NCBI GenBank assembly: GCA_013397865.1
Contig: VZTI01004115.1
Coordinates: 248,001-312,000 of the forward strand
DNA from: Struthidea cinerea
Taxonomy: Eukaryota > Chordata > Aves > Passeriformes > Corcoracidae
Reading direction: 5' to 3'
DNA: 64,000 nucleotides
Part shown: positions 43,624 to 56,696 of the stretch, piece after piece
How the letters are laid out: each line of letters starts with the position of its first letter
Numbering within the stretch: the stretch's first letter is position 1
Notes under the pieces: model-generated
Told to the model about the DNA's origin: nothing
The model's input: the letters and a program-made list of their open reading frames with translations, nothing else
Database searches by the model: none
Made by a program: the position numbers and the translations under genes

Positions 43624-44949
43624 TTCTCAGCATCTTTTGCCAGGCAATCATATTTATAAGGCTTTCCTGTTTCATCTTCCCCAACGAGTAGTAAGGATCA
43701 GAAGTAATTCTGACCATTATGCTGGGGTTCAGCCCAAAGAAAAATTTCTAAAGGGAAAAAATAAAGTTTATGAAAGAACAGAAACACTGACCAAACTGGA
43801 GTTGTGATCAGTAATGCTTCTTCTACACCTTCATTCTTAACCCTGAGCTGCATTCTGTGGGTAAAAATAGCTGATGCCAAAAAATACTAATTACTTTAAA
43901 GAAGCTGCAGTGCCATTACTTCTAGAGGAACTTCCTTTTGTTTCTTAAAATAAGCATCTGGTTCAGAAAATAATATTTGGGTTGCAGTAGAACCCTTCCA
44001 GTTGTTAACTTCCCCAGAGAAAACAACATAGGGGGGAAATGAAAACACACGAGCCTTATTTACACAGAGCCCAGTGTAGCAACACTGAATACCTAACATC
44101 TCAAGCACAGGTGAGAGAGAGCTTCAGGGATCTGTCCAGAGGGATCCCTGTCAGAGGGCTCTCAGATGTCTCACCGGGAGTGAAATTAAGGACTCTTCCC
44201 CAGAAAGAACAAGCTGGTGTGTTGGCCCTGCACAAAGGCACAAGGGAAGAACAAAAGCAGTCTTCCCTTGCTTGGTCTGGTACCCAGCACTTGTTAAAAA
44301 GATACAATGTGTGGGAGGGAAAGAGAAGAAAATAACACTGCCAGGCCCAAGTCCTGGTGGATTATTTAAAGTCAAAACACTTTGCCATCTGATGATGGGA
44401 TCAAAACTCATTCTTTTGGCTGCTTCAAGAGGTTTGTGCACAACATATCATGCTACAAAAGGGTGAGTAAGAGCTCTAGGCTGAAGCAAAAATTTATCAT
44501 GGGAAGCTCAAATAGGTTTCCGCTCTGGTAACTGCAAAAGGACCGCTAGAGCAGAATCTCACAGGCTAAAATTGTGGGTAAAAAGAGAATTTGACATCTG
44601 ACTTATCTAGGTCCTTAGTGCACAATGTCAGAAGTCAGTCCAGCTTTTTCTGAGTACCTAATTCAGAAGTTTTGCCTAGGGATGCTACAGATTGCTCATG
44701 TAACCGATTATTTGGAAATACATATAGAAGCATTTATAGCACATTTGCACCCAAGATCAATGCAGTGGTGCCACAGTGCTGCCGGATCAGAGTCCCTCAG
44801 TACCACAATATTGTGCCACTGGCAGAGAAGACTAAGAGTCATTTGGTAACTGAAGGACATAGGTTTAAGAGGGGACAGAGCAACCTTTTTTAGTTGCTTT
44901 ATGATGGGCAGGAGATATCGAAAGAAATCATAGATCACATCACATCATT

Positions 44950-45300
44950 TTACCATGATGATGATGTGTTCTCATTGCTCTTGCTTCTTGTGGTGGGACT
45001 GCCGCTGCCAGGCTGGAGATCAAGCTGTGAGGAGGAGTAGTGGTTGTACTGCCCCATGGGCACCTGCCCACCATTTCTTTGGAGATCTTGCACTGGGCTT
45101 TTGCAGCCCACAGTTTTAGTGCCCAAATTTTGTGTGTCCTTTGGGAGGAACTCCACCAGTCTCCTGGGAAGGCACACCTTATCCATATTGTGTTCCACTT
45201 CACTGATGATAATTGACTTTTCCTTTCTGAATCTCCTGGGCTGACCCCCTGGCAGGTCCACAGCCTCGGAGGCATCTGGTACATGTAGAGAGACAACTTG
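44950..45300 (-). other. Unassigned open frame with coding-like codon use
   Basis: A 117-codon frame runs from just after TGA (45303-45301) to TAA (44952-44950) on the minus strand. It lacks an early ATG; the first Met is internal. If real it would be a terminal exon, with acceptor ATGTACCAG at about 45277. The product has a basic, then a Ser/Gln/Gly-rich end (QYNHYSSSQLDLQPGSGSP). Many codons end in C or G. I do not recognise it, found no partner exon, and chance is a serious alternative. Confidence 0.2.
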
Positions 45301-45401
45301 TCAGGGAGACAGGGTGAAAGCAGATGTTTGAAACACCCATAAAAGACCTGCTGGTGCCTGCTGGTGAGCCTGATGGAATGCTGATTTGTATGTATTTCTG
45401 C

Positions 45402-45459
45402 TTATATAAAGCTGGTCCTTTCAATTGCCTGGCATTTTTAGTAGCCTACTCATTTGCAT
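45402..45459 (-). promoter_or_regulatory. Octamer (ATGCAAAT) and TATATAA pair
   Basis: On the minus strand a perfect octamer at 45459-45452 precedes TTATATAAG at 45410-45402 by about 42 bp. This layout occurs in immunoglobulin V and H2B promoters, but no such gene follows. It points at the unassigned open frame at 45300-44950. Probably coincidence, but a clean pattern. Confidence 0.2.
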
Positions 45460-47051
45460 AAGGATACAATCTTGGTTTCTTGGGAAAACTGTATGTCCTA
45501 TATCACAGCTTTCAAATTCCTAACCTTTTCCAGCACAACAGGCTCTGATACCTGACATTTAGACACAGCAATATCTTAGGCTGTCTTTTGTTTTTGCTTT
45601 TACCACTGAATTGCTAAACTCCAATTCATATCCATTGTATCTTCAGAAAATAAAAATAATGTTTACTATATTTCTTCCTTAATAATATGTGGCCACTTTG
45701 GTAAGCAGGCTTGCCTATTTTGCATGGGCTTTGGTTCATATGGATGGAAAATTACAGTTATTTATAACTCCATACATATTTGCATCTGAACAACTGTATG
45801 CATCTTGTTCTAGTATTAACTGAGGAGAAACAGAATCTTAGTTCATTAAACTAAACCAAAAAGTTTCACTGATTCAGTTTTTGTTTCTTCTGACTTTTAA
45901 TGTCTAAAATAAAAATTTGGTTATTCTAATCACCAAGCCAGAAAACTTAAGATACCACTGTTGGAGACCAGGCATATGTGTCTTATGAGGAAGCGCAAGC
46001 AATTTGCCAGCACATCACAACCTAAAATACATTTGCATAAATTCCTGAATGAACACTCATCAGTGAGAAATACCTCTCTGAAATTAGTCCTGAGACCTCA
46101 TACAGCATCAAAAAGGCCATGCTGGTTTGGAAATGCTTTTCTTAGAGAAAAGGTTAACAGCTTTGCTGCAAGCTAAAATTTTTTGCTTCCCAATGGCTGT
46201 TGGAAAGCCTCACTGTAAACTGAGTAGGACTGAACCTCAGCCTAGTGCAAATTACCATGCATTCATTGTTTCTTCTTTGTTTTACTGTCAGTGTTCCTGA
46301 ACTCGCCTTACTCTCACTTCCCAAAGGCATCACTAACATTCTGTATTTTAGCCATATTTTATTTATGGTAAAAAAAAAAAAAGAATAAGACAAAAAAGGT
46401 TCAGATCTGTGGCTGCTCTGGTTAGATTTCTATTGTCACATCAAAGGAGAGGATATGCTGGTTGTCATACTGTGCTGGGAGTCACTATTGCAGAAGAAAT
46501 AAAATAGAATGTGCTGTTTACTAAATGGTCATTGCAGAAAAGGTCACTGTCCTATTACTCTGTGCCCTGCATCTTGTAGTTCTGAAATGGCTGTGAAGGA
46601 GGAGTGAGCATCTGGTTCAGTGCCCAGCTTGCTTCCCAGAAGTCAAGAGCTGCAGGAAGCCTCCCCCTCCTGTGCTCAGGCTCTGCCTGATGCCTCAGTG
46701 GCTCTGAGGCCGGGCTGTGGCTGCTGCACAAACCTGTAGCACAGTGCAAACGAGGCAGTGCTGAAATAGGAAACTGGGCGTGTTGGCAGAGCTGCTTCTA
46801 AATGAGCTTAACGTAGGATCGAGACATGTCAGATGCTTACTCAAGTCATGCAAAGTGACAAACGGGTGCCTTCCCTTCCGCCTTGGCTAAAGTTCTCTGG
46901 GTATTTTCTTCCTAGACGGGGCTTCAGGTCCAGCCAAGAGTCGGAAATGCAGGTATAGGGAAGGTGGGGAAAAAAGGACATCGAACTTCTCCAGCAGGAA
47001 ATCCCATTGTCATTGCAGGCTGATGCGACTCCTGGCAGAGCGGGGAGCCGT

Positions 47052-47063
47052 GCCCTCTGGTGG
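47052..47063 (-). promoter_or_regulatory. CTCF-like motif, intergenic
   Basis: GCCCTCTGGTGG is a perfect match to the reverse complement of the CTCF core CCASYAGRKGGC. On the minus strand the extended motif reads CCACCAGAGGGCACGG. It sits in a locally more CpG-rich patch (about 46860-47320) of an otherwise gene-free interval, so a domain boundary or insulator site is possible. Occupancy is inferred. Confidence 0.5.
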
Positions 47064-50000
47064 CAGAACAGGGGAGGAAGAAGTTTAAAACTTTTCCAAA
47101 TATCCAGTCGGAGGACACCGAAGCAGAATCTCTGCGGGCCTCTGAGTCCCGCCAAAATATTTGGCCTCTGATTAGGGTTGTATTGCCCTTGAAGTTCAAC
47201 CAGCTGCCGTTTGAGGCGGGGCCCCTCGTTGTAGTCAGGATTTCCGTGCTGCAGTCAGAGGCTCGCCTGTGCTGGGAATGCCATTGTCCGGGTGGGATGG
47301 CAGATTTTGGAGGAGTCCTGCAGCTACTCAATGCGAGTATGTTCCCTGCCCAGCACAGTTATTGCAGCTCAAACCACGCAGCCAGGGCTGTCAGTACTTG
47401 AGTGCTTCAATACCCGCTCTGTCTCTCAGAGCTTTATAACGAGTCCATCATATGGCAGAGTTAGGAACCTTCTAATATTTCATGCTGAAAGATTAGGTTG
47501 ATTCAGATTCAAATGTGGAAGAAAAGCAAGCAGAAGAGTCTTCCTGCTTACAGGGAGAGCACAGTCCAAATACATTTTGGCAAAAACACCTGTGATTAGG
47601 GTGAGTGAGCTGTTCGTCAAACTGTGATGCTTCTGTCCTTGAAGAATGAGTTGCTTACAGTTGCTTTTAACCTAGAGGAGTGTGACAAAAGCACTATATG
47701 TGAGCTACCTCAGCACAGCACCTGTATGATGCTCGAGCAGCTGACCATCCCTTTCCATCATGCTGCAGATGCAGCACAGCCCAGGTGCATCCACCCCCAC
47801 TGAAGTGATCTTGCATCCAAAGTTAGGGGATCCTTAGTTTGCAGTCTTCTTCAATCCTGAATAAAATGATGCTGCTGCTCCTAGGCACACACAGCCTCCA
47901 CAAAAATCCTGCTAACTTCTCATTCCTAACGAACTTTGCCACTAGAGGAGGTCAGCAACACCCTTTCTGATGGAAAACCTCCGCTGCTGAACACTGCCCT
48001 CCAGCTTTATGTGCACACGGCTGGCTGCCGGCCACAGAGGGTCATGCCAGGAATCAGTGTGTGGAGTTAGGAAGAGATAGAGAAAGTCATTCCTGAGCAT
48101 CAGGTCCCCAGACCTCTTTCTTATCAGCACAGTGGCAAGTTACCGTTAGCTGTAGTTCAATACCTTGGACCTGCCAACTTTAAAAGGACTTTCTAAGTAA
48201 AAACTTCACACAGTCTCCCCCTTTCTGCCTCACCTTCAGCCTTTCAGCAGAATGGAGCATTAGAGCAAGGACGCTTTCATCACAAGGAGTCTCTCTGCCT
48301 TGGCATCCATTTTCTACCAAAGCAAGCTCAGAGCTCAGTACTTGACATAACTCTTGTTACTGATGCTGGAGGAACATGGAACATGTCCATAGATAGCTGA
48401 AAAAGCTTTCATGTGACTGTGGTTGCAAAGATATCTCACCAAATGGACCTGTCTGTGTTTGGATATTATACTGAGGTGCTAATTAGTATTTTGTGTTGTG
48501 GAGAGCTCAGGAGAGCTTAGATATGTGTATAGCAATCTTTGAAACAATTAAAACAGCTTGTGTGAGGAGATGTTATGGTTAGTCACACCTAAAATGAATT
48601 ACCAGGGAAGGCTGGTGCAATAGTCTGTTGGCTAAGAAATTATTTCTTTAGCTCTGTGCACAGCAGGATGCTCAGTTCACTAAACCCAGAGGACCTGGGA
48701 ATATTGATTTTAAATGATAAAAGAATAGATTGAGATTTATTTTATAGGTGTGCCAGAAATAATAAGAGTGCACAATCACAGGCATTTTATTTCTTCACAA
48801 ATATGTTAAGAGCCTAAAACTTTTGGCTTGTTGTCTTAATGGGGTTCTTTCTGCTTTATTTTTGCTTTCAAGTGGGAATGCAAAGCCTGAAGTTTCATCA
48901 GCTTTGTAAAGGATTTGCCGAAGTTCCAGCAGTGAAATGGGAATGTTGTCAGATCCAAACTGAAAGACTAGAAAACATATTCTCCTAATTGTTTGTTTGC
49001 TATTTGAACAAAACTTTTTAAACAGAAAGCAAACCAAAATAATTTAACAAATTAATAGCAATAGAAATTACTTTGCAATTGAAATTTGTGCTCACTGGTG
49101 TATGATCTTTATGATAATACTGATAATTTTTCTGTTGGTCACAGAAATCTCAAGAAATCAAAAACTAGGAAATTCAGAATCTTGTAAGCATTAGCAGGAC
49201 AAAAAGAATGCTGTTTGGAGGAAGACTTTCAGCTTTTCTTTTTGCACAAGAAGCAAAAGCTATTCCTGCCATTTGGAAGCAATTTTGGGGGTTTCTGAAT
49301 TACTGGGAAAGAGTTCTCTCAGTTTCTCATCTATCCTTCAGCTTTGCCTAGATGTTTCTTGTTTGGAGACTGTACTTTTGTGACATGCACTCCGTATGTT
49401 AATCCCTTCAATTATTTATCTATTTCATTATATATTTAAAGCCAGCCTTTTCCACCCAAATACACATCTGGCCTACGTAAATTCAACTTGCAAAGGGGTT
49501 TTTTATAACTACATATTAAATACTGTTTCAGTTCATTGGTCCCTGTATGATCATAGCAACAATGCAGTAGCAAAATATACAGAAAGTCTGTGTCTCCCTG
49601 CAGCTGATGAGCAAACATGATATTGTAGAAGACGCTTCTTTTCTACGCAGTGGAGGACCACAAGCAGCAGCCTGATGCTGGGAGGTTTTTCTCTCTGAGA
49701 GGCGACATGGCTGAGGATTTTAATATCTTAGAATTCATTTACTTGTAGTGCCCACTTCAGCCACACTAAAACACCCCTTTGGTGCCAGACTAGTCACTCA
49801 TGGGCAGTCCATTGTATATCAGAAGTGGCTTAGTAAACAATATCCATCCTTCAGGAAAGATTCCTTTATTTCCTGTCGTGTCTGATAGACTTATAGGCTC
49901 CTATAAACTCCTATATTTTATGTCCTCATTAGATGAGAACAAAATGCAAAACTGCTCATCTCAAGCAGCTTTAAATCCATGTTATTTAGTGAATGTTGCA

Positions 50001-50977
50001 ACGTTACGTCATGTTCTCATTCTCAAAAAACACCCTCAACTTGTGAAAGATACTTCATTCAACAGTCAAGCCGTTTTCACCCGCTTTAGCTGCAAAAAGG
50101 CAACTATTACACTGGAAACATCAGCTTCAGTCCTTTGCACTGCTGTAAATTCCCTTCATGGTCCTTGGGAAATTGTTTGCTCTTGCTGTGACCTGGTTGC
50201 TGATCCGCAGTACAGCACATTACTAACCAATCTCCTGGCGTGTTGGGAGCAAAACTACGTGGCTCACTTATTATAGAAATGAGGTCTGAAATTTGGGTGC
50301 ATATTTTCATGGGCACAGTGTTAGACATCCGGAGCAGTCCTTGGTGGTCTGTAAAGCCCTGCAGAGTCTCCGCTGCAGACTTTCACGTCTCCCCTGGACT
50401 CATCTCACCCCCCTCTCCTGGCAGGTGTGTGTGCAGTGCAGCCAGCTGCACTTGAAGCACATCATGTCCTGGATGGGGGACAACGTAGCCAGGGTCCGGA
50501 CAAGTTCTGGCTGCCTTGTACATGCAAAGCAGGATGGGACAGGGGAGAGGTTATGGTGGGGAATTACTTTGATCTGTAGGTTTTTAGCAAAAAGCTAAAA
50601 AGAGGAAGAACTGGAGGAAGTCAGAGGAGACAAAAGGGAAAAAGAAACATACTAAAGAAGGTTCATTTTTAAAAGCAAAGTCAGGCCACCCTACACACCC
50701 AGGTGTTGATTCTCAATGCAACCCATGCTGTATTGGGGATGCCCCCAGGCTTCTGCAAAGGGTCTTGCAGCATAAATTCCTCACCAGGCTTGAACATGAG
50801 TTTATTATTACCTGCACACACACCAGGGAGGTGAACTGTCTCAGCTCCTCTGCCACTTGCATCTGGAACATTTCCCTTCTCCTCCTTGTGCTGGCTCTGG
50901 CACAGGGGCTTCAGGGGAGCTGGCAGCCATTTGGCTTGGCTGTCACGTCCATGCAAGTAGGCAGACTTGTCTCTAAT

Positions 50978-51228
50978 GGCTTTAAACTGAGCGATGGTAG
51001 GTTTACATTATATATTAGGAAGAAATTCTTTACTATGAGGGTGGTGAGGCACTGGAACAAATTGCCCAGAGAAGTTGTGGATGCCCCATCCCTGGAAGTG
51101 TTCAAGGCCATGTTGGATTTAGGAAACCTGGTCTAGTGGAAAGTGCCCCTCCCATAGCAGAGGGATTGGAATTGGATGGTCTTTAAGGTCCCTTCCAACC
51201 TTAACCTTTCTATGATACCATGATTCTT
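50978..51228 (+). mobile_element. CR1 LINE, 3' end fragment
   Basis: GGCTTTAAACTGAGCGATGG, AGAAATTCTTTACTATGAGG, CCCAGAGAAGTTGTGGATGC and the tail GGTCCCTTCCAACCTTAACC with TTCTATGAT are typical CR1 3' sequence. Confidence 0.93.
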
Positions 51229-52745
51229 AGGGTGAAGTAGCTCTTCTTCAAGGACTCTCTTCTGTAATGTAACCCTGGGATGGTGAGGAGAGGTGTGCAG
51301 TGCCTAGAGGGCCCCACCTGCAAGTGTCTCCATCTCCCAGACTGCTTGGCTGGAGAAAAGAGAAAAGATGTGACTGCTTCACTGGTGTGAGTCTCAGCAG
51401 TACCAGTGTGCTCCCACCTTGTGTCTGCCTCTGTACTGGAGGAGTGGGCTTAGCAGAGCTGTGGGATGAAATGCATCAGCAGAGGTTGGTGAAGGAGTCT
51501 GCAAAAGGTCCACCTCTCCTATGACTCTGCATGGGCAGCTCTTCATCTCCCTGAGAGGAGTGGTGCTCCTCAGTATGGCAGAAGAATTTCTTTTGTTTCA
51601 ACAGCCTGCACTGACCGTGAGGGGAAAGATAAAATTTGAAGGAAAAAGACATATTTTTGGAGTTGTTCTTTATTTCAAATGTTCCATCCTGCTTCCAGTC
51701 TTAAACAATGCCTTTATTCTCAAAGCTAGGACATTTCCCTTGCCCAGGAGGGAGCTGAGACGCTTCAATTTGCAGCTAGCGCTTGGCATATGGTTTTGCT
51801 GCTGCACGCAGAAGAATGAATGAAATGAGCTTTGGGCTTCCAGGAGATCTCATGGCACCTCAGCCAGGGATATTTGTTATGCCTTCCCTGTGCTGAGTGA
51901 GCCTGGTTGACACACACACAGCCCTACATTATAAGTTTTAAATTGAGTTTGTTTTCTTTCAAACACGTTTTCTGTTCATTGTTATGGCTTGCTTCCAGAG
52001 GCATGGTTTGCCCTTGGCTGATTGAACTGGGCTACCAGTCACTCAGAACCGCTGCAGAAGTGCCCCACGTTTGGCCAGCTGTGTTAGCAGAGGCTTTGTC
52101 TATACTGGCAAAGCTCAGCTTCTGTATGGCTTAATGGTTATGCTCCCTGGCCACTTTTTTGGCCTGTGCCAGTGAGCTCCAGCCTAGAAAAGGCCTGGAT
52201 ACCATTTAAATGAGAACTTGTGGAGGAGCAGTTCCCATTTATTTCCTTATGAACTGATTAACCCTGAGTCTGGTGTCAGTTTCTGTTCACATCAGAGCCC
52301 CCTGGACAGATTTGGGATCAAGCCCATGATTCACTTTTAAAGCTCTGAAGAATTTGTTGCATGAATATAGGTAGCACCTTTCCTGGTACTTGACGGCATC
52401 TCTAGGTCTGTGGATGTACCAACAGGCAAGAGGGGTTTGAACACAGCCACCCTGTTCTGGTGGAGAATTTAGTTGGCTTGACATGGCTCATGCCCCACAG
52501 TCCTTGAATCTTTCATCCTGTTTTATTTAATAACAGAGATGCAACCTGACCTGGAGTGGGCCACCACTTGGCTAAAGCATTGGTGAGGACAACAGCTCCC
52601 AGGCAGTCCTGCTACTGAGAGAGGCACAGCCCTCCCTGCAAGGAGGTACAGCGATGGTGATGGCCTTTGTTCACCATCACAGAGGCAATGCTGTGGTCGA
52701 GGCAGGAGACTCATCTGCCTGCCATGCAGCAGCTTTCACCAAGTC
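51229..52745. other. Intergenic, nothing recognised
   Basis: About 1.5 kb between a CR1 and an LTR. No gene, RNA or repeat was identified. Confidence 0.5.
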
Positions 52746-52751
52746 TCATTT

Positions 52752-53111
52752 TGTAGATGCTGAAAAGCTTTGGCAGAGAAATTTTTCAGCTTTCTGCAGC
52801 ATTCTGTGAGAGCTCTGTGTTTCTCATGAAAGCTGTGATAAGCACTGCTACAGGTTTTTGTAAACTAGTTCTTTATCTGTGCACCTGTGATCTGTTTTTC
52901 AGAGTTGTTATGGTACACAGTGAAATAATATTTTGAAGTAGGTGTTGTGAGCTTTGGCCAATGGGACAGGGGGTGGCTGGTCGAAGAACCAATAACCTCC
53001 TGTCATCTTTGGGAACCAAGTTACATAAATCTAATTATAATTAATTAAATGACCACTTTCTTCCTGAACTTGGATTGTGTCGTTACTCGCCGTTCTTGGT
53101 ATACAGCGACA
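52752..53111 (+). mobile_element. Solo retroviral LTR with 6-bp target duplication
   Basis: A 360-bp LTR starting TGTAGATGCTGAAAAGC and ending TATACAGCGACA. It is flanked by perfect TCATTT duplications (52746-52751 and 53112-53117). It aligns along its length with the reverse complement of 22952-23327, though diverged, so both copies are one family. A 157-codon open frame at 53049-53522 starts inside the LTR and is judged spurious. Confidence 0.92.
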
Positions 53112-53117
53112 TCATTT

Positions 53118-56100
53118 CACTCTGTAGTGCCACTGGCTGGCATCTTTTGTGGTGGTTTTTGGAAGATACTTCCATTTCAATACCCGTTTGGTCTCCCCAG
53201 TACAGATGCAAGTCTCCATGAACCAAACTCTGCATGGGCTGAGCAGGATAAGTTTACACAGGTGACATTTCAACACAAACAGAATCTGAAGCAGATTATA
53301 GGATTAGCATTCTCCCTGAAGGCAACAGGAGCTGATGAGCTTTTCGATGAGAAAAATGGGAAAAAAGGGAAAATGGAAAAGATCCAATTAGGTAAACCAG
53401 CTCTGCTTCACCCAACTAGAAAAATCAAGCCAGCCAAAGTTGGAAGGATGGCAGAGCATTCAAGCATTGCAAATGTTCTTGCTGTTGACTGGTCCCAGCT
53501 CTCTTACAACCTTAACATGTAGCACAGGCTGGAGAAGAGGCTGGTGACAAGGAGAAGTCAGGTGCTATAGTCAGTGGCCTGCCAGCCCTAGAGCCAAAGC
53601 TTGATGTCTCTGGCTGTGGTAGGAAGGCAGGCAGGAGAAGAGCCGGGGGAGAGCTGCTGCTGTAAGAAGGCCTTCTCTTTCTCCTGCCCCTGTCTTTTTT
53701 GGACTTGCTCTTGTTTGAGCAGAGCTAATGTTTGCCCTGGCCCCATCTGCTCTTTCCAGAGCTTTCAGTAGTGAATCAAACTATGGCAGCCTGATACTGC
53801 TTCACAAAATTGGCTCTCAAAAGTCTCTGGGATAGCTGCTGAAGGGAAAGTCGCACCTCAAAGAGTGGTACAAAGCTGCCAATAAATGAGGTGGAATTGC
53901 TACACATCCACAATGTATGGACACATTTGCCATGGGCTTCCTTGACACAGAGTGGATGCAGTCAGCTCTCAGCTCCCTGCAGAAACCCATAGCAAGGGTT
54001 CTTCCCTCTGGGCAGCATCCAGCCCAACAGGATCCTGGTTCTCAATTGCATTTCTGAGATACTGGTGACACATAACCAGAGCTTTCTTTATCTCTGTCTT
54101 CTATGAAATGAGATGTTTGAAAGACTCAGAGTTGGTTTCTTACTGGCTTCTTCTCTCACATCCTAGCATGGCATAATTCACTGGTCTGATCTTCACCTGT
54201 GCCACACAGTTTTTTGAGTTTCAAGGTTGTACCTACAACCACAATGTTATCTCCCTTGCCTCCAGCTGTTCCAGGCTGTCAGGATCAGATGTGGAGTCCT
54301 CCATAAAGCATGGCACTCTGCCCATTCATACCTTCAGATTCTTCCTCAATCAAGATAAGCATTATCTTGAAACCTGGGTGCCCCAAGAGAGCTATTATCT
54401 GCATGTTATTTCAGCAAGCACTTGAAGAGCTATTTTATTTTCATTCTACAAGGGTACCTATACTAATCTGCTCCTGGTATGAGCCTTCAGGGATTTCAAT
54501 GCACAATCTGAATTCCTCTCCTTCTGGATACATTTAGAGATAAGATTTGTCTCTTTTCTTAGTCACGTTTTACCTTGTTTTGATTTTGTAGTTGGAGGTT
54601 GGTTACCTTCCTTTTTGTTGAAATCTTCCTTACAATGACAATACTTTATTCTGCTTAATGCCCACACTTCTTCCAAACCACCTCCTAAAGTCTTACAGTG
54701 TCTTGTAGGGTGACATCCATCGCAGATGGTGATTTCAGAGGAGAGACAAATGCTCCCCTGTTATTTATCTCAACACAGAATAAATGCACCAAATTCCTCA
54801 CACACTCCCATTTCTTTTGTGGAGGGGCAAGCAGATGAAAGAGAACATCTCTCTGGGGATGAACAGATGCTTCCCAGCAGACCAGGATGGTGTGGCAAGG
54901 CTGCACAGAACCTGTGTGGTACCCAGCCCATATTGCAGAAGCCAGTTCCTGGAGCTCCTGTTCTGAAAGATGTGGAAGGGATCCCTGCCTGTCTCCTGGT
55001 ATAGACCTGATGTCAACCACTGGCCATGCTCTTATATTCAGCCCTAGGTCAGAGATACTTTCTGCTGTCCCAGCCAGTCTCTGCAGTGCAGTATCTGTGC
55101 AGCAACAGTTCCTCTGTCACCCCAGGGCTGCTACAGCTCCAGTGTCTTTTGGCAGTGCTTCTGGGATGGATGCAGTGTGCTGCTGGCCATCCTGACTCCA
55201 CTGACCAGGTCATCTCTAAGCATATTTTATAAGAATTCCTTCAGTTCTTCCAAGCCAGGGATGAGGGCATAATTTAAGCAAGCAGATCAGTTTTCATCTG
55301 CTACCAGGAGATTTCTATCCTTCTGCTTTACCTGCATGGAGGATTGCAGACCATGTCCTCTCACAAGAAAGCCTTTGCTCTTGAACTGGCTTGGATGTAC
55401 TGCAAACTGGCCAACCTTCACTGCCCACATACTTTTCAGACAGCTATTCAGCTTCCATCAGCTATCACATGAGTGTGTTGAAGCAGATGAGATTGACCCA
55501 AATTTACACAGGTAAGAAAGAAAACATGTTGCTTAGGATTTTCAGAGGACTAATGTGACTTTGTGGTTTCAGATCAACCTGCCAGAGAATGACAGGTGCA
55601 GTAGAGAGAAGGCAAATTTTGTATTGGGATGTCACTTCACCAGTCAATTGATCTCCAGTCTAAGAGCAAAGCAATAGAAAGGTGTTTGGAAGGACGAGAA
55701 AGGGTAAGTCATTTCTTTGGTCGTGTACAGGCTTTTATTAATGTGATATTCAAGATAAGTTCTAATTCTCCTCCTCCCTTTTCAGTGTCCTTTGAATAAA
55801 ACCCTAAGGTGAAAATGCTTTGGTTCTGTTAACATGGAAATTGCTGCCACTTTTGTTCTGCATCAGCACTGGTGGTGCTGGGCACTCCATTTTTTTTTGC
55901 CTCACGTCTGTCCAGTCCCACTGCACATTCTGGTTGCCTGGGTCCTTGATTCCCTGTCAAAACCCCAAGGGAGACCTGCACAGGTACCCATAGCAGTACA
56001 GAGATGTAGGCAATGGCAGATGTGCCTCCTGCTATCATAGCCCTGCTATGGAAAAAAGCCACTCAGTGGAAGAACAGGAGTCTACAAGCTGGTGGCAGAA

Positions 56101-56658
56101 GCATGGTAGCCCTCATTTGCTGGACTGGGCCTCTGAGAGCTGGAAACTTTTGTCATTGCAGCCTTTGAATGCTGCCTTCAGCTAGCTTTACCAGCCTTAC
56201 TGCCTCCTGGGGCATAATTTGGTCAGCAGGAGTGCTTTGGCCCATACAGGTTATGCTGTTTCCTCAAAGAGAGCACAGCTTTTTGGCCAAAAGGATTTTG
56301 TGGCCAGCATAATCACATTTACATGAAGGCTTTTGCCAGCTTTGCTATATTGGTTGGGACTAGAGAATGGTCTGAGGGTAAATGACACTCTTGGAGATAG
56401 AGCTTTGCCAGAAGAAGTTCCAGTGCCTTAGTCTTAGCAGCTGCCCTTCAGGTTCTGTATCTCTGATTATTTTTAGTTTGCCTTTGCAATAGACAGACCC
56501 ATACCTTTCTCAGGAAATTTGCCAAGTTCAGAGTGCACATTTTAATTAAGTCAGTGTTTGCTTGAAAGAAAATGATATTGCTGCACTTTCATTTGATAAT
56601 TCAAGTAATACTCGCTGAGTGTTCACTCCTGACCTGCAAGCCCTCATATTTAAAACAA
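53118..56658. other. Intergenic, no gene recognised
   Basis: About 3.5 kb up to the N run. Open frames here show no known domain. No repeats were identified. Confidence 0.5.
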
Positions 56659-56696
56659 NNNNNNNNNNNNNNNNNNNNNNNNNNNNNNNNNNNNNN
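56659..56696. other. Assembly gap, 38 N
   Basis: A run of 38 undetermined bases. The right side begins with a G-rich run (AGGGGGGGAGG), which may have hindered sequencing. The true length of the gap is unknown. Confidence 0.99.

Larger units (their letters stand above)
43690..50977. other. Intergenic, no known gene
   Basis: About 7.3 kb. It contains the unassigned minus-strand open frame (44950-45300), an octamer/TATA pair (45402-45459) and the CTCF-like site (47052-47063). Other open frames, such as 49800-50276, show no family resemblance. Confidence 0.5.

Noticed and set aside
47060..47401. 113-codon plus-strand open frame in a CpG-richer patch
   Set aside because: No family resemblance, and the patch is better explained by a regulatory element with a CTCF-like motif.
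49800..50276. 158-codon plus-strand open frame
   Set aside because: No recognisable domain, no partner exons, and codon use is unremarkable.
53049..53522. 157-codon plus-strand open frame
   Set aside because: It starts inside a solo LTR, crosses its target duplication into unique sequence, and shows no known domain.
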